Numbered from the stretch's first letter, positions 17,260 through 26,337 are shown. The stretch is 64,000 bases of DNA from Nitriliruptor sp040882055 (GCA_040882055.1 JBBECA010000080.1:6332-70331), one strand, 5' to 3'. Numbers and translations: made by a program. The notes: a model not told the origin generated them from the letters alone.

Positions 17260-17670
17260 TCAGCTGCGCAGCGCTGCGCGGTACGGGGCCAGAGCTGCGT
17301 TGACCTCGTCGAGGGCGTCCGCGTCCTCCCACAGCTCGTACCACTCGTTGTCGCCAGGCAGCAGCGCCCGATCGAGCGCTGCGGCGGCGCTGACACGCAG
17401 CGACGCGTCGACCTCGAACGGGTGGGCTTCGAGCCAGGCGGCCGCGGTCGGCTCCTCCGGCCGGGGGCCCGCTTCGAGCTGCGCCGCGACCAGGCACGCG
17501 GCAGCGACCGCTTCGCTCACCTCCGGCGCCTCGAGGGTCCCACCCGGCTCGACCTGGGCGAGCGCGTCCCGCAGCCCGCCGATCAGATCCTCATCGCGGC
17601 CCTCGTCGAGGTCGGCGAGCAGATCGAGCGCGTCGTCGTTGTCGAACGGTGCGGCTCCCCAGATCCCCAC
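17260..17670 (-). CDS. DUF4259 domain protein
   Basis: The 136-residue protein begins with V-G-I-W-G-A-A-P-F-D-N-D-D-A, the signature of DUF4259 proteins, followed by a helical, acidic body ending in W-Y-E-L-W-E-D. The family is common in actinobacteria and firmicutes; its role is not known. The GTG at 17670 follows GAGGAGGCGCC, and TAGCCT on the minus strand (17702-17697) is a likely -10. It converges with the MMPL gene with only ten bases between the stops. Confidence 0.85.
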   Translation of the reverse strand: MGIWGAAPFDNDDALDLLADLDEGRDEDLIGGLRDALAQVEPGGTLEAPEVSEAVAAACLVAAQLEAGPRPEEPTAAAWLEAHPFEVDASLRVSAAAALDRALLPGDNEWYELWEDADALDEVNAALAPYRAALRS

Positions 17671-17699
17671 GGCGCCTCCTCGGGCGGGCGCCTCGCAGG

Positions 17700-18506
17700 C
17701 TAGGCGGGTCCGATCACGCTCGGCGTGGTTCCCGTGAACCGCCACGCGTCCGGAGCGTCGGTCGCCTCACCGTTCACCCACGGCCCTCGCAGCGAGGTCA
17801 GGAGCATCGGGACCCGCGAGGGGTCGAGCGCGCGGCGTCCGACCAGCGACCCGCCGCCGGGACGCTGCACACCGGCGCGCTCGAGGTACCCACCGATGCT
17901 CGTCGTCGACGGACCATCGGCGGCGAAGACCGCGTGACCGGTGGCGGCCGAGGAGCGCATGCGGTCGAAGGCGACCACGAGCGCCACCACGTCCTCGATG
18001 CGGACCGGCGCGACGGGGCGGTCCCGTTCGTCCGCGGACAGGCCGGCGGTCCCGAGCGCGTCGCGCGTGGCCGGGGTGTCGACCAGCGAGGTGCGGATCA
18101 CCACGGTCGGGATCGGTGCGTCGGCGAGCACCTGCTCGACCTCCCCCTGCGCGGCACGCAGGGGATCGGGGGCTCCGGGGTCGGCGCCGGGGACCGACAG
18201 CGCGATGACGCGCGCCACCTCTGCCCCCGCCGCAGCGCGTGCGAGCACCTCGGCCTCACGGACGAGCGTCTGCGGACCCGGCGCGAGCAGCCCGCGACCC
18301 ACGTGGACGACGGTGTGCACCTGCGCCATCGACGCTTCGAGGTGTCCCTCGTCGTCGGTGTCACCGGCGGCGACGATCGCGCCGCCAGCACGCAGCGTCG
18401 AGGCATCACCGGAGGTGTGTGCACGCACCTCGCCGCCCTCCTCGAGCAGCGCGACGGCGATGCGACGCGCGAGCGGCCGGTGCGCCCCCGTCACCAGGAC
18501 CGGCAT
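17700..18506 (-). CDS. Atypical short-chain dehydrogenase / NmrA-like NAD(P)-binding protein
   Basis: The 268-residue protein starts with a Rossmann segment L-V-T-G-A-H-R-P-L-A-R-R, where T-G-A-x-x-x-L replaces the strict T-G-x-x-G-x-x-G. The rest follows an NmrA/atypical SDR plan, including V-V-I-R-T-S-L-V near the middle. The Tyr-x-x-x-Lys pair of classical SDRs is not evident, so it may be a redox sensor or an epimerase-like enzyme. Its ATG overlaps the stop of the upstream lipoprotein by one base (TGATG), indicating co-translation. Confidence 0.7.
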   Translation of the reverse strand: MPVLVTGAHRPLARRIAVALLEEGGEVRAHTSGDASTLRAGGAIVAAGDTDDEGHLEASMAQVHTVVHVGRGLLAPGPQTLVREAEVLARAAAGAEVARVIALSVPGADPGAPDPLRAAQGEVEQVLADAPIPTVVIRTSLVDTPATRDALGTAGLSADERDRPVAPVRIEDVVALVVAFDRMRSSAATGHAVFAADGPSTTSIGGYLERAGVQRPGGGSLVGRRALDPSRVPMLLTSLRGPWVNGEATDAPDAWRFTGTTPSVIGPA

Positions 18507-19141
18507 CAGACCACCTCGGCGGCGTCACCGATGACCTCGGTGGGGTCCACCCCGAACGATCCCTCCGGCGCGACGCCCGCGGGTCCGAAGTGATCGCGGA
18601 CGAACCCATCGGCGAAGGTCTCGTCGAAGCGTTCGCAGTCCGCCGCCACACCCCACGCCCGGAACGCGACCGGCGGGCCGAGCGGCTCCTCCCACGGGGC
18701 CACCAGCAGGCCGGCGCCGCTCCGTTCGTCGAGCAGGCCGGCCTCGTTGCGGGCGTTGGCCCACGCCTCGACCGCGGCGACCTGGTCCTCGTCGAGGTCG
18801 GGGGAGAGGTGGACCGCCACCGCCCCGCGCTCGAGGTTGTGGACCGCGGCCCGCTCCTCGACCGGGTCGTCGAACACGCCGGCGGTGAGCCACTCCCCGA
18901 AGTGGGGGCCGCCGACCGCGGGTCGCTCGTCGTACAGCTCGCTGGCCGGTGGCGCGTCGGCAGGGTCGAGGTGGGTGGTGTCGAACTCCTCCTCGCTCAC
19001 CGTCACCTCGCACCCGGCGGCCTCCTCGGCCGCCGCGACCTCGTCCTCGTCCGGGGCGGTGACCGGCTCGGTCGCGTCGCCCGAACAGGCGGCGAGGAAC
19101 GACAGGGAGGCGGCGAGACCACCGGCGATCAGGCGACGCAA
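18506..19141 (-). CDS. DUF3105 lipoprotein
   Basis: The 211-residue protein has a signal peptide with lipobox L-A-A-C and a DUF3105 domain recognisable from G-G-P-H-F-G-E-W, V-H-N-L-E-R-G and the preceding Tyr and Pro-rich segment. DUF3105 proteins are extracytoplasmic and uncharacterised; the conserved His residues suggest metal binding. The TTG start at 19141 follows GAGGAGCTCCCGCG and gives the signal peptide directly. TAGCCT (19175-19170, minus) is a likely -10. Confidence 0.78.
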   Translation of the reverse strand: MRRLIAGGLAASLSFLAACSGDATEPVTAPDEDEVAAAEEAAGCEVTVSEEEFDTTHLDPADAPPASELYDERPAVGGPHFGEWLTAGVFDDPVEERAAVHNLERGAVAVHLSPDLDEDQVAAVEAWANARNEAGLLDERSGAGLLVAPWEEPLGPPVAFRAWGVAADCERFDETFADGFVRDHFGPAGVAPEGSFGVDPTEVIGDAAEVV

Positions 19142-19202
19142 CGCGGGAGCTCCTCGTCCGGGGAGGGTGAGGCTAGGGGACGACGCGGGCCGTCGATCTC
19201 GC

Positions 19203-20708
19203 TCAGCTCGGTGCGGGGCCGTACCTCGCCGCCCGGGCGGCGAGCCGGTCACGGTCGGCCTCGAGCTCGGTCAGGGTGGCCGACAGCTCGGCCCGGAGCG
19301 CTGCCGCGGCGGTGGCGGTGTCGAAGGTGGTCGGGCCGGGCACGGTGCGGTCGCAGATGCCGAGCCTGCGCAGATCCGACGCGGTCGGTGCGAGCTGGCC
19401 GGCGACCTCCTCGGCTCGGGTCGGGTCGCGGTGGAGGATGGCAGCGGCCCCCTCGGGGGCGATCACCTCGAACACCGCGTCGTCCTGCATCAGGAGGCGG
19501 TCGGTCGCGGCGATCGCGAGCGCGCCACCCGAGCCGCCCTCACCGGTGACGACGGCGACGGTGGGCGAGGACACCGACAGCATCGCGACGAACGTCTCGG
19601 CGATGGCGGTGGCCAGGCCCGCGCGGTCGGAGGCGGGGGACGGGTCGGCGCCGGGGGTGTCGACGAGGGCGACGACGGGTGCGCCGTAGCGGTCGGCCAG
19701 GCGGAGGGCGCGCTGCAGCTGGCGGTACCCGGCCGCGACGGCCTGCCCCGGGCGACCACCCTCACGGACGCCTCGGCGGTCGAACCCGACCACCACGACG
19801 GTGCGAGCGCCGAGGCGCGCCACGGCGGTCACGACGGCCGGGTCGTGGGTGCCGGCGCGGTCCCCTCGTAGCTCGAGGTGCTCGTCGAACACCTCGTGCA
19901 GCAGATCGCGCGCCGATGGCCGGTCCGCGCGGCGTGCCCGGCGAACCGCATCCCAGGCATCGTGCTCGATGGTCGGCTCGTCGACGTGCTCGGTGCTCGG
20001 GAGGGCCCCCGAGCGTGTCGCGGGGTGCAGCAGCCGGACCGCCCGGGTCAGCCACGGCAGCGCGTCACCCGGCGCAGCGGTGGCATCCACCAACCCGGAC
20101 GTCAGCGCCACCTCGGCGGTGTGGCTGTCGTCGCCGACCGGATCGCCGGTGAACGCCTCGACGACGCGGGGCCCCGCGAACCCGATCGTCGCGCCGGCCT
20201 CGGCGACCGCGACGTCCGCGAGCGAACCGTACGAGGCGTTGACCCCGCCGGTCGTCGGGTGGGTCAGGTGTCCGATGACGGGGATGCCCGCCGCACGCAA
20301 CCGACGCACCCCCTCGGACGCGCGCGACATCTGCACGAGCGACCGCATCCCCTCCTGCATGCGCGCGCCGCCGGAGGAGGTCACCACCAGCAGGGGCAGC
20401 CGACGTTCGAGGGCGACGGCCGCGGCGTGCGCGAAACGGTCACCGTGGGTGGTCCCCATCGATCCACCGAGGAACCCGAAGATCCCACGCGCGACGACGA
20501 CCTCGAGCTCGCCGACGGTGGCCGTGCCGACCTCGAGGGATTCGGCATCCGGGTCACCGTCACGCGCCGCGGCGAGCCGGTCGCGGTACCCCGGGAAGCC
20601 GAGCGGGTCGTCGCCGGCCGGGGGCGGTGTCGAGGGCAGCGGGGTCAGCACCACCTGGTCCGGTGGTGTGGTGGGTGGGGACGTACGGGAGGTGTCCACG
20701 CCGGACAT
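19203..20708 (-). CDS. accDA: Fused acetyl-CoA carboxylase carboxyltransferase (AccD-AccA)
   Basis: The 501-residue protein joins an AccD-like half (S-S-G-G-A-R-M-Q-E-G, H-P-T-T-G-G-V-N-A-S-Y) to an AccA-like half (R-R-G-V-R-E-G-G, G-E-G-G-S-G-G-A-L-A-I). Together they form the carboxyltransferase that moves CO2 from carboxybiotin to acetyl-CoA in the first step of fatty-acid synthesis. Separate bacterial AccD has an N-terminal C4 zinc ribbon; no cysteines occur in the first 90 residues here, so the ribbon is absent. The ATG at 20708 is the second in frame; the longer version begins 24 codons earlier, inside the divergent echA promoter region. Confidence 0.9.
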   Translation of the reverse strand: MSGVDTSRTSPPTTPPDQVVLTPLPSTPPPAGDDPLGFPGYRDRLAAARDGDPDAESLEVGTATVGELEVVVARGIFGFLGGSMGTTHGDRFAHAAAVALERRLPLLVVTSSGGARMQEGMRSLVQMSRASEGVRRLRAAGIPVIGHLTHPTTGGVNASYGSLADVAVAEAGATIGFAGPRVVEAFTGDPVGDDSHTAEVALTSGLVDATAAPGDALPWLTRAVRLLHPATRSGALPSTEHVDEPTIEHDAWDAVRRARRADRPSARDLLHEVFDEHLELRGDRAGTHDPAVVTAVARLGARTVVVVGFDRRGVREGGRPGQAVAAGYRQLQRALRLADRYGAPVVALVDTPGADPSPASDRAGLATAIAETFVAMLSVSSPTVAVVTGEGGSGGALAIAATDRLLMQDDAVFEVIAPEGAAAILHRDPTRAEEVAGQLAPTASDLRRLGICDRTVPGPTTFDTATAAAALRAELSATLTELEADRDRLAARAARYGPAPS

Positions 20709-20782
20709 CGTAGGCCGAGCCCGAGGGGAGGCCCGCCCCGACGCGCCGTTAGGATGGGTGGTCACCGATCCTGGGAGCAACC

Positions 20783-21565
20783 GTGGGTGAGTTCGTCCGT
20801 CTCGAGGTGGACGCGGAGACCCGCGTCGGCACGTTGCGGCTCGAGCGGCCGCCGATGAACGCGCTGTCGCTGCAGGTCTGGCGCGAGATCGCCGCGGCCG
20901 CCGACGAGGCGACCGAGCGCGACGACGTGCGTGCGTTGGTGGTCACCGGGGGACCGAAGGTGTTCGCCGCGGGCGCGGACATCAAGGAGTTCCCGACCTG
21001 GACCGCCGAGGAGGCGCCGCGGATCGGGGCCGTGCTCCAGCGCAGCCTCGACACGCTCGCGCGGGTCCCGATGGTCACGATCGCGGCGATCAGCGGCTAC
21101 GCGCTCGGTGGCGGGTGTGAGCTGGCGATGGCCTGCGACTTCCGCTTCGTGGCCCACAACGCCAAGCTCGGCCAACCGGAGATCCTGCTCGGCATCATCC
21201 CCGGTGCGGGCGGCACGCAGCGTCTGCCGCGCCTGGTCGGCCTGTCGAAGGCCAAGGAGCTCATCTTCTCGGGCCGCATGGTGGACGCCACCGAGGCCCT
21301 GGAGATCGGCCTCGCCGACGCCATCCACCCCGTCGACGAGCTGGCGACGGCCGCGCAGGAGGCGGCCGCCAGGTACGCCGCCGGCCCGTACGCGCTCGGC
21401 CTGGCCAAGCGCGCCATCGAGGACGGGACCGAGCAGCCGCTCGATCAGGGCCTGCGGCTCGAGACCGCCATGTTCGCGGCCTGCTTCGGGACCGAGGACG
21501 CCAGCACGGGCATCGCCAGCTTCATCGAGCACGGACCCGGCAAGGCCACGTTCACCGGCCGCTGA
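20783..21565 (+). CDS. Enoyl-CoA hydratase/isomerase
   Basis: The 260-residue crotonase-fold protein hydrates 2-enoyl-CoA in beta-oxidation. The oxyanion-hole segments A-G-A-D-I-K-E and Y-A-L-G-G-G-C-E-L are present, and the two catalytic acids are in place: Glu in G-G-G-C-E-L and Glu in L-G-Q-P-E-I-L-L-G-I-I-P-G. The GTG at 20783 follows GGGAGCAACC; TAGGAT (20750-20755) 28 bases upstream is a plausible -10. It sits next to the divergent carboxyltransferase gene. Confidence 0.93.
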   Translation: MGEFVRLEVDAETRVGTLRLERPPMNALSLQVWREIAAAADEATERDDVRALVVTGGPKVFAAGADIKEFPTWTAEEAPRIGAVLQRSLDTLARVPMVTIAAISGYALGGGCELAMACDFRFVAHNAKLGQPEILLGIIPGAGGTQRLPRLVGLSKAKELIFSGRMVDATEALEIGLADAIHPVDELATAAQEAAARYAAGPYALGLAKRAIEDGTEQPLDQGLRLETAMFAACFGTEDASTGIASFIEHGPGKATFTGR

Positions 21566-21625
21566 GTCACACGACCCGAGTCGACGCCGCGCTCCCGCCG
21601 CGTCGCGCCACGCGAGGAGACATCG

Positions 21626-22585
21626 ATGTCCGCCGAAGCCCTCCCGGAGGAGCTGACCTACGCCGACACCGCGGCGATGGACCTCAAGCAGAAGCAGGCG
21701 GCCTACCACGACTGGGAGGCGCAGAGCTACGAGGAGAAGTTCTCGATCTCCTACGACGAGCGCTGCATCGAGTACGCCGTCGATCGGCTACGCAAGGTCG
21801 TGCCCGAGGGGGCGAGCTTCGGTCGCGTCCTCGAGGTCGGCGCCGGGACCGGGTTCTTCACCATCAACCTCGCGCTCGGCGGGGCCCTCGAGGGGGCGAG
21901 CCTCGAGGCCACCGACATCTCGCAGGGCATGCTGGACGTCTGCGAACGCAACGGCCGCGACCACGGCCTCGAGATCACCACCACGCAGGGGGATGCCGAG
22001 GCGTTGCCCTACGAGGACGACACCTTCGATCTGGTGATCGGCCACGCCTTCATCCACCACCTGCCCGTCCCCGGGAAGGCCATCCAGGAGATGTACCGCG
22101 TGCTCGCCCCCGGGGGCACGCTGGTGATCGCCGGCGAGCCGACGCACTACGGCGACCGGATCTCGCACCTGGTCAAGCACAACACCTGGCGGGCGTTCAT
22201 GCAGGTCACCAAGCTCCCCGGGCTCCGAGGTTGGCGCAAGCCCACGTCCGGCTCGCAGGCGGCCGACCGGGACGCGGTCCTCGCGGCGCTCGAGGACGAG
22301 GTCGACCTGCACACCTTCCGGCCCGCGGACGTCGAGCACATGGCGCACCTCGCCGGCTTCGGCGACGTGCGTGTGGTCACCGAGGAACTGACCGCCAACT
22401 GGTTCGGCTGGTCGGTGCGCACCATCGAGGCGTCGGTGCGGCCCGGGTTGCTCGGCACGCGGTGGGCCTTCTTCGCCTTCGACAACTACAAGCGCTTCAC
22501 CGCGCTCGACGAGAAGGTGCTGCGCCGGGTCGTGCCCCGTGGGCTGTTCTACAACCTCATCCTGCACGCCCGGAAGCCCGCGTGA
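21626..22585 (+). CDS. Class I SAM-dependent methyltransferase
   Basis: The 319-residue protein has a SAM-binding Rossmann fold: L-E-V-G-A-G-T-G-F-F is motif I, D-I-S-Q-G-M-L follows strand 2, and D-L-V-I-G-H-A-F-I-H-H-L is the post-II region. The C-terminal 120 residues are a variable substrate-binding part. The ATG start follows GCGAGGAGACATCG. The stop overlaps the start of the next acyltransferase gene (GTGA), so both probably modify one product, such as a glycan or lipid. Substrate unknown. Confidence 0.88.
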   Translation: MSAEALPEELTYADTAAMDLKQKQAAYHDWEAQSYEEKFSISYDERCIEYAVDRLRKVVPEGASFGRVLEVGAGTGFFTINLALGGALEGASLEATDISQGMLDVCERNGRDHGLEITTTQGDAEALPYEDDTFDLVIGHAFIHHLPVPGKAIQEMYRVLAPGGTLVIAGEPTHYGDRISHLVKHNTWRAFMQVTKLPGLRGWRKPTSGSQAADRDAVLAALEDEVDLHTFRPADVEHMAHLAGFGDVRVVTEELTANWFGWSVRTIEASVRPGLLGTRWAFFAFDNYKRFTALDEKVLRRVVPRGLFYNLILHARKPA

Positions 22586-23586
22586 GCGATCCGGCGGCGG
22601 ACGGCGACGACCGCGTCATCGGCACGCGGCGTGTGCCGGAGGTCGCCGAGGTCGTCACCGACGAGGGCTCCCGGCCCGCCGTCGCCGACCGTGAGCTGGT
22701 CGAGGGCGACCCGCTCGCGGACGTGGACGTCGACGACGCTGGCGCGGTCGAGGACGCGGCGCGGGCGGCGCTCGCGCAGCACGCCGAGCTCGCCGTCGCC
22801 ACCGAGATCGCCCGCGAGGGGATGGCTCGGGCGTCCGCGTTCGGTGATGACGCGTTGGCCGCCGTCGGGGTCCCCGCGCACCTGCGCCGCCCACCGATGC
22901 GTCGGCGGTACCCCCGGTGGGGGTGGCGAGGTGCCGCACGCTTCGCGGTCGAGCGTCGGATGTACACCCCGCAGTTCCTCCGGCTCTACCAGCGCTACGC
23001 GTGGCACGTGGCACGTGCGCGAGCCAGCGGGCACCACGTCGAGTTCCAGGGGCTGACCTTCACCGGCAAGCGCGTGGAGTTCCACGCCCGCCCCGCCCAC
23101 GGTCGGCTCATCGTCGGGCCCTGGTGCTGGATCGGCAACGACAACAAGCTGCGGGCCCACGAGGGACAGCTCACGGTCGGGGCGAAGGTCGTGATGGGCC
23201 GCGACAACGTGGTCAACACCTACCTCGACATCGAGCTCGGTGGCGCCTCGATCCTGGCCGACTGGATCTACATCTGCGACTTCGACCACCGCTACCAGCG
23301 GCTCGACGTCCCCATCAAGGACCAGGGCATCGTCAAGTCCCCGGTGCGGATCGGCAGCGACGTCTGGATCGGCGAGAAGGCCACGGTGCTGCGCGGCGTC
23401 GACGTGGGTGCCGGGTCGGTCATCGCCTCGCACTGCCTGGTCAACGCCGACATCCCGCCGTTCTCCATCGCCGTGGGTGTCCCCGTGCGGGTGGTCAAGT
23501 CCCGTCTGCCCGCGGGTCTGGACCCGGAGGAGGCCCTCGGTCTGGTGCAACGCGGTCTGCCGATCCCCGGGGATCCGATCGGCTGA
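22582..23586 (+). CDS. Left-handed beta-helix acyltransferase (maltose/sugar O-acetyltransferase-like)
   Basis: The 334-residue protein has an acidic, poorly ordered N-terminal 100 residues, a basic linker and a C-terminal hexapeptide-repeat trimeric beta-helix. Hallmarks are V-W-I-G-E-K-A-T-V-L-R-G-V-D-V-G-A-G-S-V-I and P-P-F-S-I-A-V-G-V-P-V-R-V-V. Such enzymes transfer acetyl or related groups from acyl-CoA to sugars; the likely active-site His is in C-D-F-D-H-R. The GTG overlaps the upstream methyltransferase stop. The long acidic N-terminus is unusual for this family. Confidence 0.85.
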   Translation: MSDPAADGDDRVIGTRRVPEVAEVVTDEGSRPAVADRELVEGDPLADVDVDDAGAVEDAARAALAQHAELAVATEIAREGMARASAFGDDALAAVGVPAHLRRPPMRRRYPRWGWRGAARFAVERRMYTPQFLRLYQRYAWHVARARASGHHVEFQGLTFTGKRVEFHARPAHGRLIVGPWCWIGNDNKLRAHEGQLTVGAKVVMGRDNVVNTYLDIELGGASILADWIYICDFDHRYQRLDVPIKDQGIVKSPVRIGSDVWIGEKATVLRGVDVGAGSVIASHCLVNADIPPFSIAVGVPVRVVKSRLPAGLDPEEALGLVQRGLPIPGDPIG

Positions 23587-23693
23587 CGGACCGATCGGGA
23601 GGTCGGGGCCGGGTGACGGGGGTCGGCGGCGAGCGGACGGTCGTCCGCCCCCCACCCTGAGGTTCCGACCGTTTTCGACCCGAAGGTCACCCG

Positions 23694-24101
23694 ATGAAGC
23701 TCTGGCACCTGCCCCTCCGACTCGCCGCCGGCGCGTTCATCCTCAACTCCGGTGCCGACAAGCGCGACGCGCCACCGGAAGCCGCGGCCGGCATGCACGG
23801 CATGGCGGCGACCGCCTACCCGCAGCTCGAGGACCAGGATCCCGTCCGTTTCGTCGATCGCCTGTCCAAGGCCGAGATGGCGCTCGGAGGCGCGCTGCTC
23901 ACGCCGTTCGTGCCGACGAGACTCGTCGCCGCGCCGCTCACCGGCTTCGCCGCCGGGCTGATCGGGCTGTACCTGCGCGTGCCCGGGATGACGAAGCCCG
24001 ACTCGATCAAGCCGACCCAGGACGGCACCGCGATCGCCAAGGACGTGTGGCTGCTCGGCATCGGCCTCGCGTTCCTCGCCGACCTCGTCACCAGCGACTG
24101 A
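23694..24101 (+). CDS. Small DoxX-like membrane protein
   Basis: The 135-residue protein opens with M-K-L-W-H-L-P-L-R-L-A-A-G-A-F-I-L-N-S-G, a DoxX-like first helix, then a soluble loop and about three more hydrophobic helices. It resembles a conserved actinobacterial membrane protein of unknown function. The ATG follows CGAAGGTCACCCG. It stands alone between the acyltransferase and the convergent ctaG-like gene. Confidence 0.7.
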   Translation: MKLWHLPLRLAAGAFILNSGADKRDAPPEAAAGMHGMAATAYPQLEDQDPVRFVDRLSKAEMALGGALLTPFVPTRLVAAPLTGFAAGLIGLYLRVPGMTKPDSIKPTQDGTAIAKDVWLLGIGLAFLADLVTSD

Positions 24102-24142
24102 GCATCCCAAGGGGTGGTCGACCCGCGGCCCGCTGCCGCGGA

Positions 24143-25021
24143 TCAACGTTCCTCGTCCGATGATGCCGCTGCGCGGGCTTCGGCGAGCCGGACGACGTCC
24201 GCGGCGCGCCGCACCACCTCGTCGGCCTCGTGCTGGTCCCGGCCCCAGCGCAGGAACAGCCCCGCGATGATGCCCCACAGCACGAACCCGCCGATGACGT
24301 TCATCACGATGCCCGCCGCCTGCTGGTCGGCGATGGCGTCGAACCCGAGCCACAGCGGCGGTGCGAGCTCGTACAGGCCGTAGAGCGGCAGCGGCGAGAA
24401 GGTCAGGAACGCGGCCGGGACGAACATCAGGACCGACGAGGCGAACAGGTAGAACGCCCGGATCGGTTCCTGGATCGCGTTCCGTGCCTCCTCGCGGCGG
24501 ATCGCCGGCCACCACCACACGAGCGCGGCCGACAGGTGCAGCACGTCGATCCCGAAGGAGCCGAGCTGGGTGGTCTTCAGCGCGTCGACGACCAGCGGTA
24601 GGTGGGTACCGAACAGCACGGTGTTGAAGATCAGCAGCGCGACGGGCCACCGGGTGATCAGGGAGACCACGTGTTCGCGGCGTGACCCGAACGGCAGCCA
24701 GCGGTCGATGAGCCACGTCGGCAACCCCGCGAGCAGCAGCGGCGCCACCACGAAGGTGTAGACCACGTACCGCGCGACCCCGACCGTGGCGAGGTACCCG
24801 GCGCCGAGCTGCCCGATGGGCCACTCCGAGACCGCGAACAGGGCCAGCACGCCGAAGCACCAGCGTCGGAACAGGACGCGGTCGAGCGGCTGTCCCGCGC
24901 GGCGGTGAGCGGCGACGTAGCTGGCGATGAACGCCGCAGCAACCAGCCACACGCCGATGAACGGGGTGTAGCGCCACGTCCAGACCTGGCCGGTGCCCGA
25001 GCACCAGAAGGCGACGTTCAC
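24143..25021 (-). CDS. ctaG: Cytochrome c oxidase assembly protein (CtaG, caa3 type)
   Basis: The 292-residue protein is almost wholly membrane-embedded, with about seven helices. Histidines line the second half (H-L-S-A-A-L-V-W-W near the middle, L-F-G-T-H-L-P). It matches the CtaG_Cox11-type 'caa3_CtaG' family needed to insert copper or assemble the cytochrome oxidase. The GTG at 25021 follows GAGGAGCTGCC and overlaps the sco1 stop by four bases. It forms one block with Sco1 and PCuAC copper proteins, which supports the role. Confidence 0.87.
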   Translation of the reverse strand: MNVAFWCSGTGQVWTWRYTPFIGVWLVAAAFIASYVAAHRRAGQPLDRVLFRRWCFGVLALFAVSEWPIGQLGAGYLATVGVARYVVYTFVVAPLLLAGLPTWLIDRWLPFGSRREHVVSLITRWPVALLIFNTVLFGTHLPLVVDALKTTQLGSFGIDVLHLSAALVWWWPAIRREEARNAIQEPIRAFYLFASSVLMFVPAAFLTFSPLPLYGLYELAPPLWLGFDAIADQQAAGIVMNVIGGFVLWGIIAGLFLRWGRDQHEADEVVRRAADVVRLAEARAAASSDEER

Positions 25022-25791
25022 GGCAGCTCCTCGCCCTGGCCGTGGCTGCCGGTCAAGCCCGTGCCTGCGCGATCGGCGTCGACCGGTGGGGGGAGGTCCT
25101 CGTCCGCGCGATCGGCCACCCCGTCGGCGGTCCACTCCTCGACGATCCGGGGCAGGTCCTCCACCCAGTCGGCACGCCGGGCGCCGAAGGGCCACATGCG
25201 GCGGGCGACGCCGTCGCTGTCGAAACCGATGACCTGCGCGGGGTGGCCGATGAGCTCACCCTCGCCGCGCGGGTCGGCGCCCTCGACCACGGGACCCGGC
25301 AGGTCGAGCTGGGCGAGCGCGTCCTCGACGACCGCGACGTCGCCACGGAGCCCGACGAAGCTGCGGTCGAACGCGGTCGTGAACTCGCGGATGCGCTCGG
25401 CGGTGTCCCGTTCGGGATCGACGGAGACGAACACCACCTGCACCCGGTCGGTCGAGACCCCGATCTTCTCCATCGCCGACGCGATCGTGCGCAGGTGGAT
25501 GGGGCAGATGTCCGGGCAGGAGGTGTAACCGAAGAACAGCAGCACGGGGGACCCGGCGAGATCCTCGTCGAGCTCGACCGTCCGGCCGTCGGTACCGGTC
25601 AGGGTGACGTCGGGCAGCGTCCGCGGCGGGTCGACTTCGAGGGGGATGCCGCGCCAGCCGTCGGCGCCGACACCGAGGTTCGAGGCGGTGAAGGAGGTCG
25701 CGCTCGACGGCTCGCACGCCGAGGCGAACAGCGCCAGGGCCGCGAGCAGCAGCAGCGGGGAACGGTGGGGGCGCAACACGCGGCGGGTCAC
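25018..25791 (-). CDS. Sco1/SenC-family copper chaperone lipoprotein
   Basis: The 257-residue protein has a lipoprotein signal (lipobox A-S-A-C) and a thioredoxin-fold Sco domain. C-P-D-I-C holds the two copper-binding cysteines and the third ligand is His in I-G-H-P. It delivers copper to the CuA site of cytochrome c oxidase subunit II or acts as a thiol reductase on it. The C-terminal 35 residues form an acidic extension. It is followed by ctaG and preceded by the PCuAC gene. Confidence 0.92.
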   Translation of the reverse strand: MTRRVLRPHRSPLLLLAALALFASACEPSSATSFTASNLGVGADGWRGIPLEVDPPRTLPDVTLTGTDGRTVELDEDLAGSPVLLFFGYTSCPDICPIHLRTIASAMEKIGVSTDRVQVVFVSVDPERDTAERIREFTTAFDRSFVGLRGDVAVVEDALAQLDLPGPVVEGADPRGEGELIGHPAQVIGFDSDGVARRMWPFGARRADWVEDLPRIVEEWTADGVADRADEDLPPPVDADRAGTGLTGSHGQGEELP

Positions 25792-25846
25792 CTCGGGTCG
25801 GCGGATCGAGCGCGGAGCACCACCGCTGGCGGTGGCGACGGAGTCC

Positions 25847-26335
25847 TCAGTCGGCCTCGGCCTCGCGTGCGTCGGCAGCGTCCTCGGCGAGGTCGAGCAG
25901 GTCGACGACCTCGGCCTCGACCGTCAGATCGTCGGCGCGGTCGAACTCGAGGACGAGCCGCAAGGTACCCCCCTCGCGGACGGTCTCGTCCGGCACGACC
26001 AGCATCAGGTGGAGCTCACCCGGTCGGAACGTCAGACGCTCGCCGGCCGGGATCGGGACCTCCTCGAGGACCTCCATCGTGGCCGTGCCATCGCCCACCT
26101 CGGTGCGGTGGATCTCGGTATCGAGCGCCGCGTCCGTCGAGGCGCCGACCAGCACGGCGTCGCCGTCGCCCACGTTGGCGACGGTGACCGCGACCTGTGA
26201 CGACCCGGCCACCGGAGCAGCGACCTGTGCCGTGCCAACGAGCTCGATCTCGGGCTCGCCGCCCGGGCCGCAGCCGACCAGCACCGCGCCGAGGACGAGG
26301 GCGATGGGCGCACGGAGCAGCGAGGGGCGGGTCAC
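25847..26335 (-). CDS. PCu(A)C copper chaperone lipoprotein
   Basis: The 162-residue protein has a lipobox L-V-G-C and the copper-binding pattern of PCuAC proteins: I-H-R followed by an M, then H-L-M about 22 residues later. It passes Cu(I) to Sco1 or the oxidase in the periplasm or outer membrane face. The C-terminus is acidic. TACCCT on the minus strand (26347-26342) sits only six bases before the GTG, so the transcript may be leaderless. Confidence 0.88.
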   Translation of the reverse strand: MTRPSLLRAPIALVLGAVLVGCGPGGEPEIELVGTAQVAAPVAGSSQVAVTVANVGDGDAVLVGASTDAALDTEIHRTEVGDGTATMEVLEEVPIPAGERLTFRPGELHLMLVVPDETVREGGTLRLVLEFDRADDLTVEAEVVDLLDLAEDAADAREAEAD

Positions 26336-26337
26336 CC

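Noticed and set aside
25018..25791. Long + strand frame opposite sco1 (from about 25042) as a separate gene
   Set aside because: It is antisense to a clear Sco1 with its copper ligands and has no ribosome site or motif.
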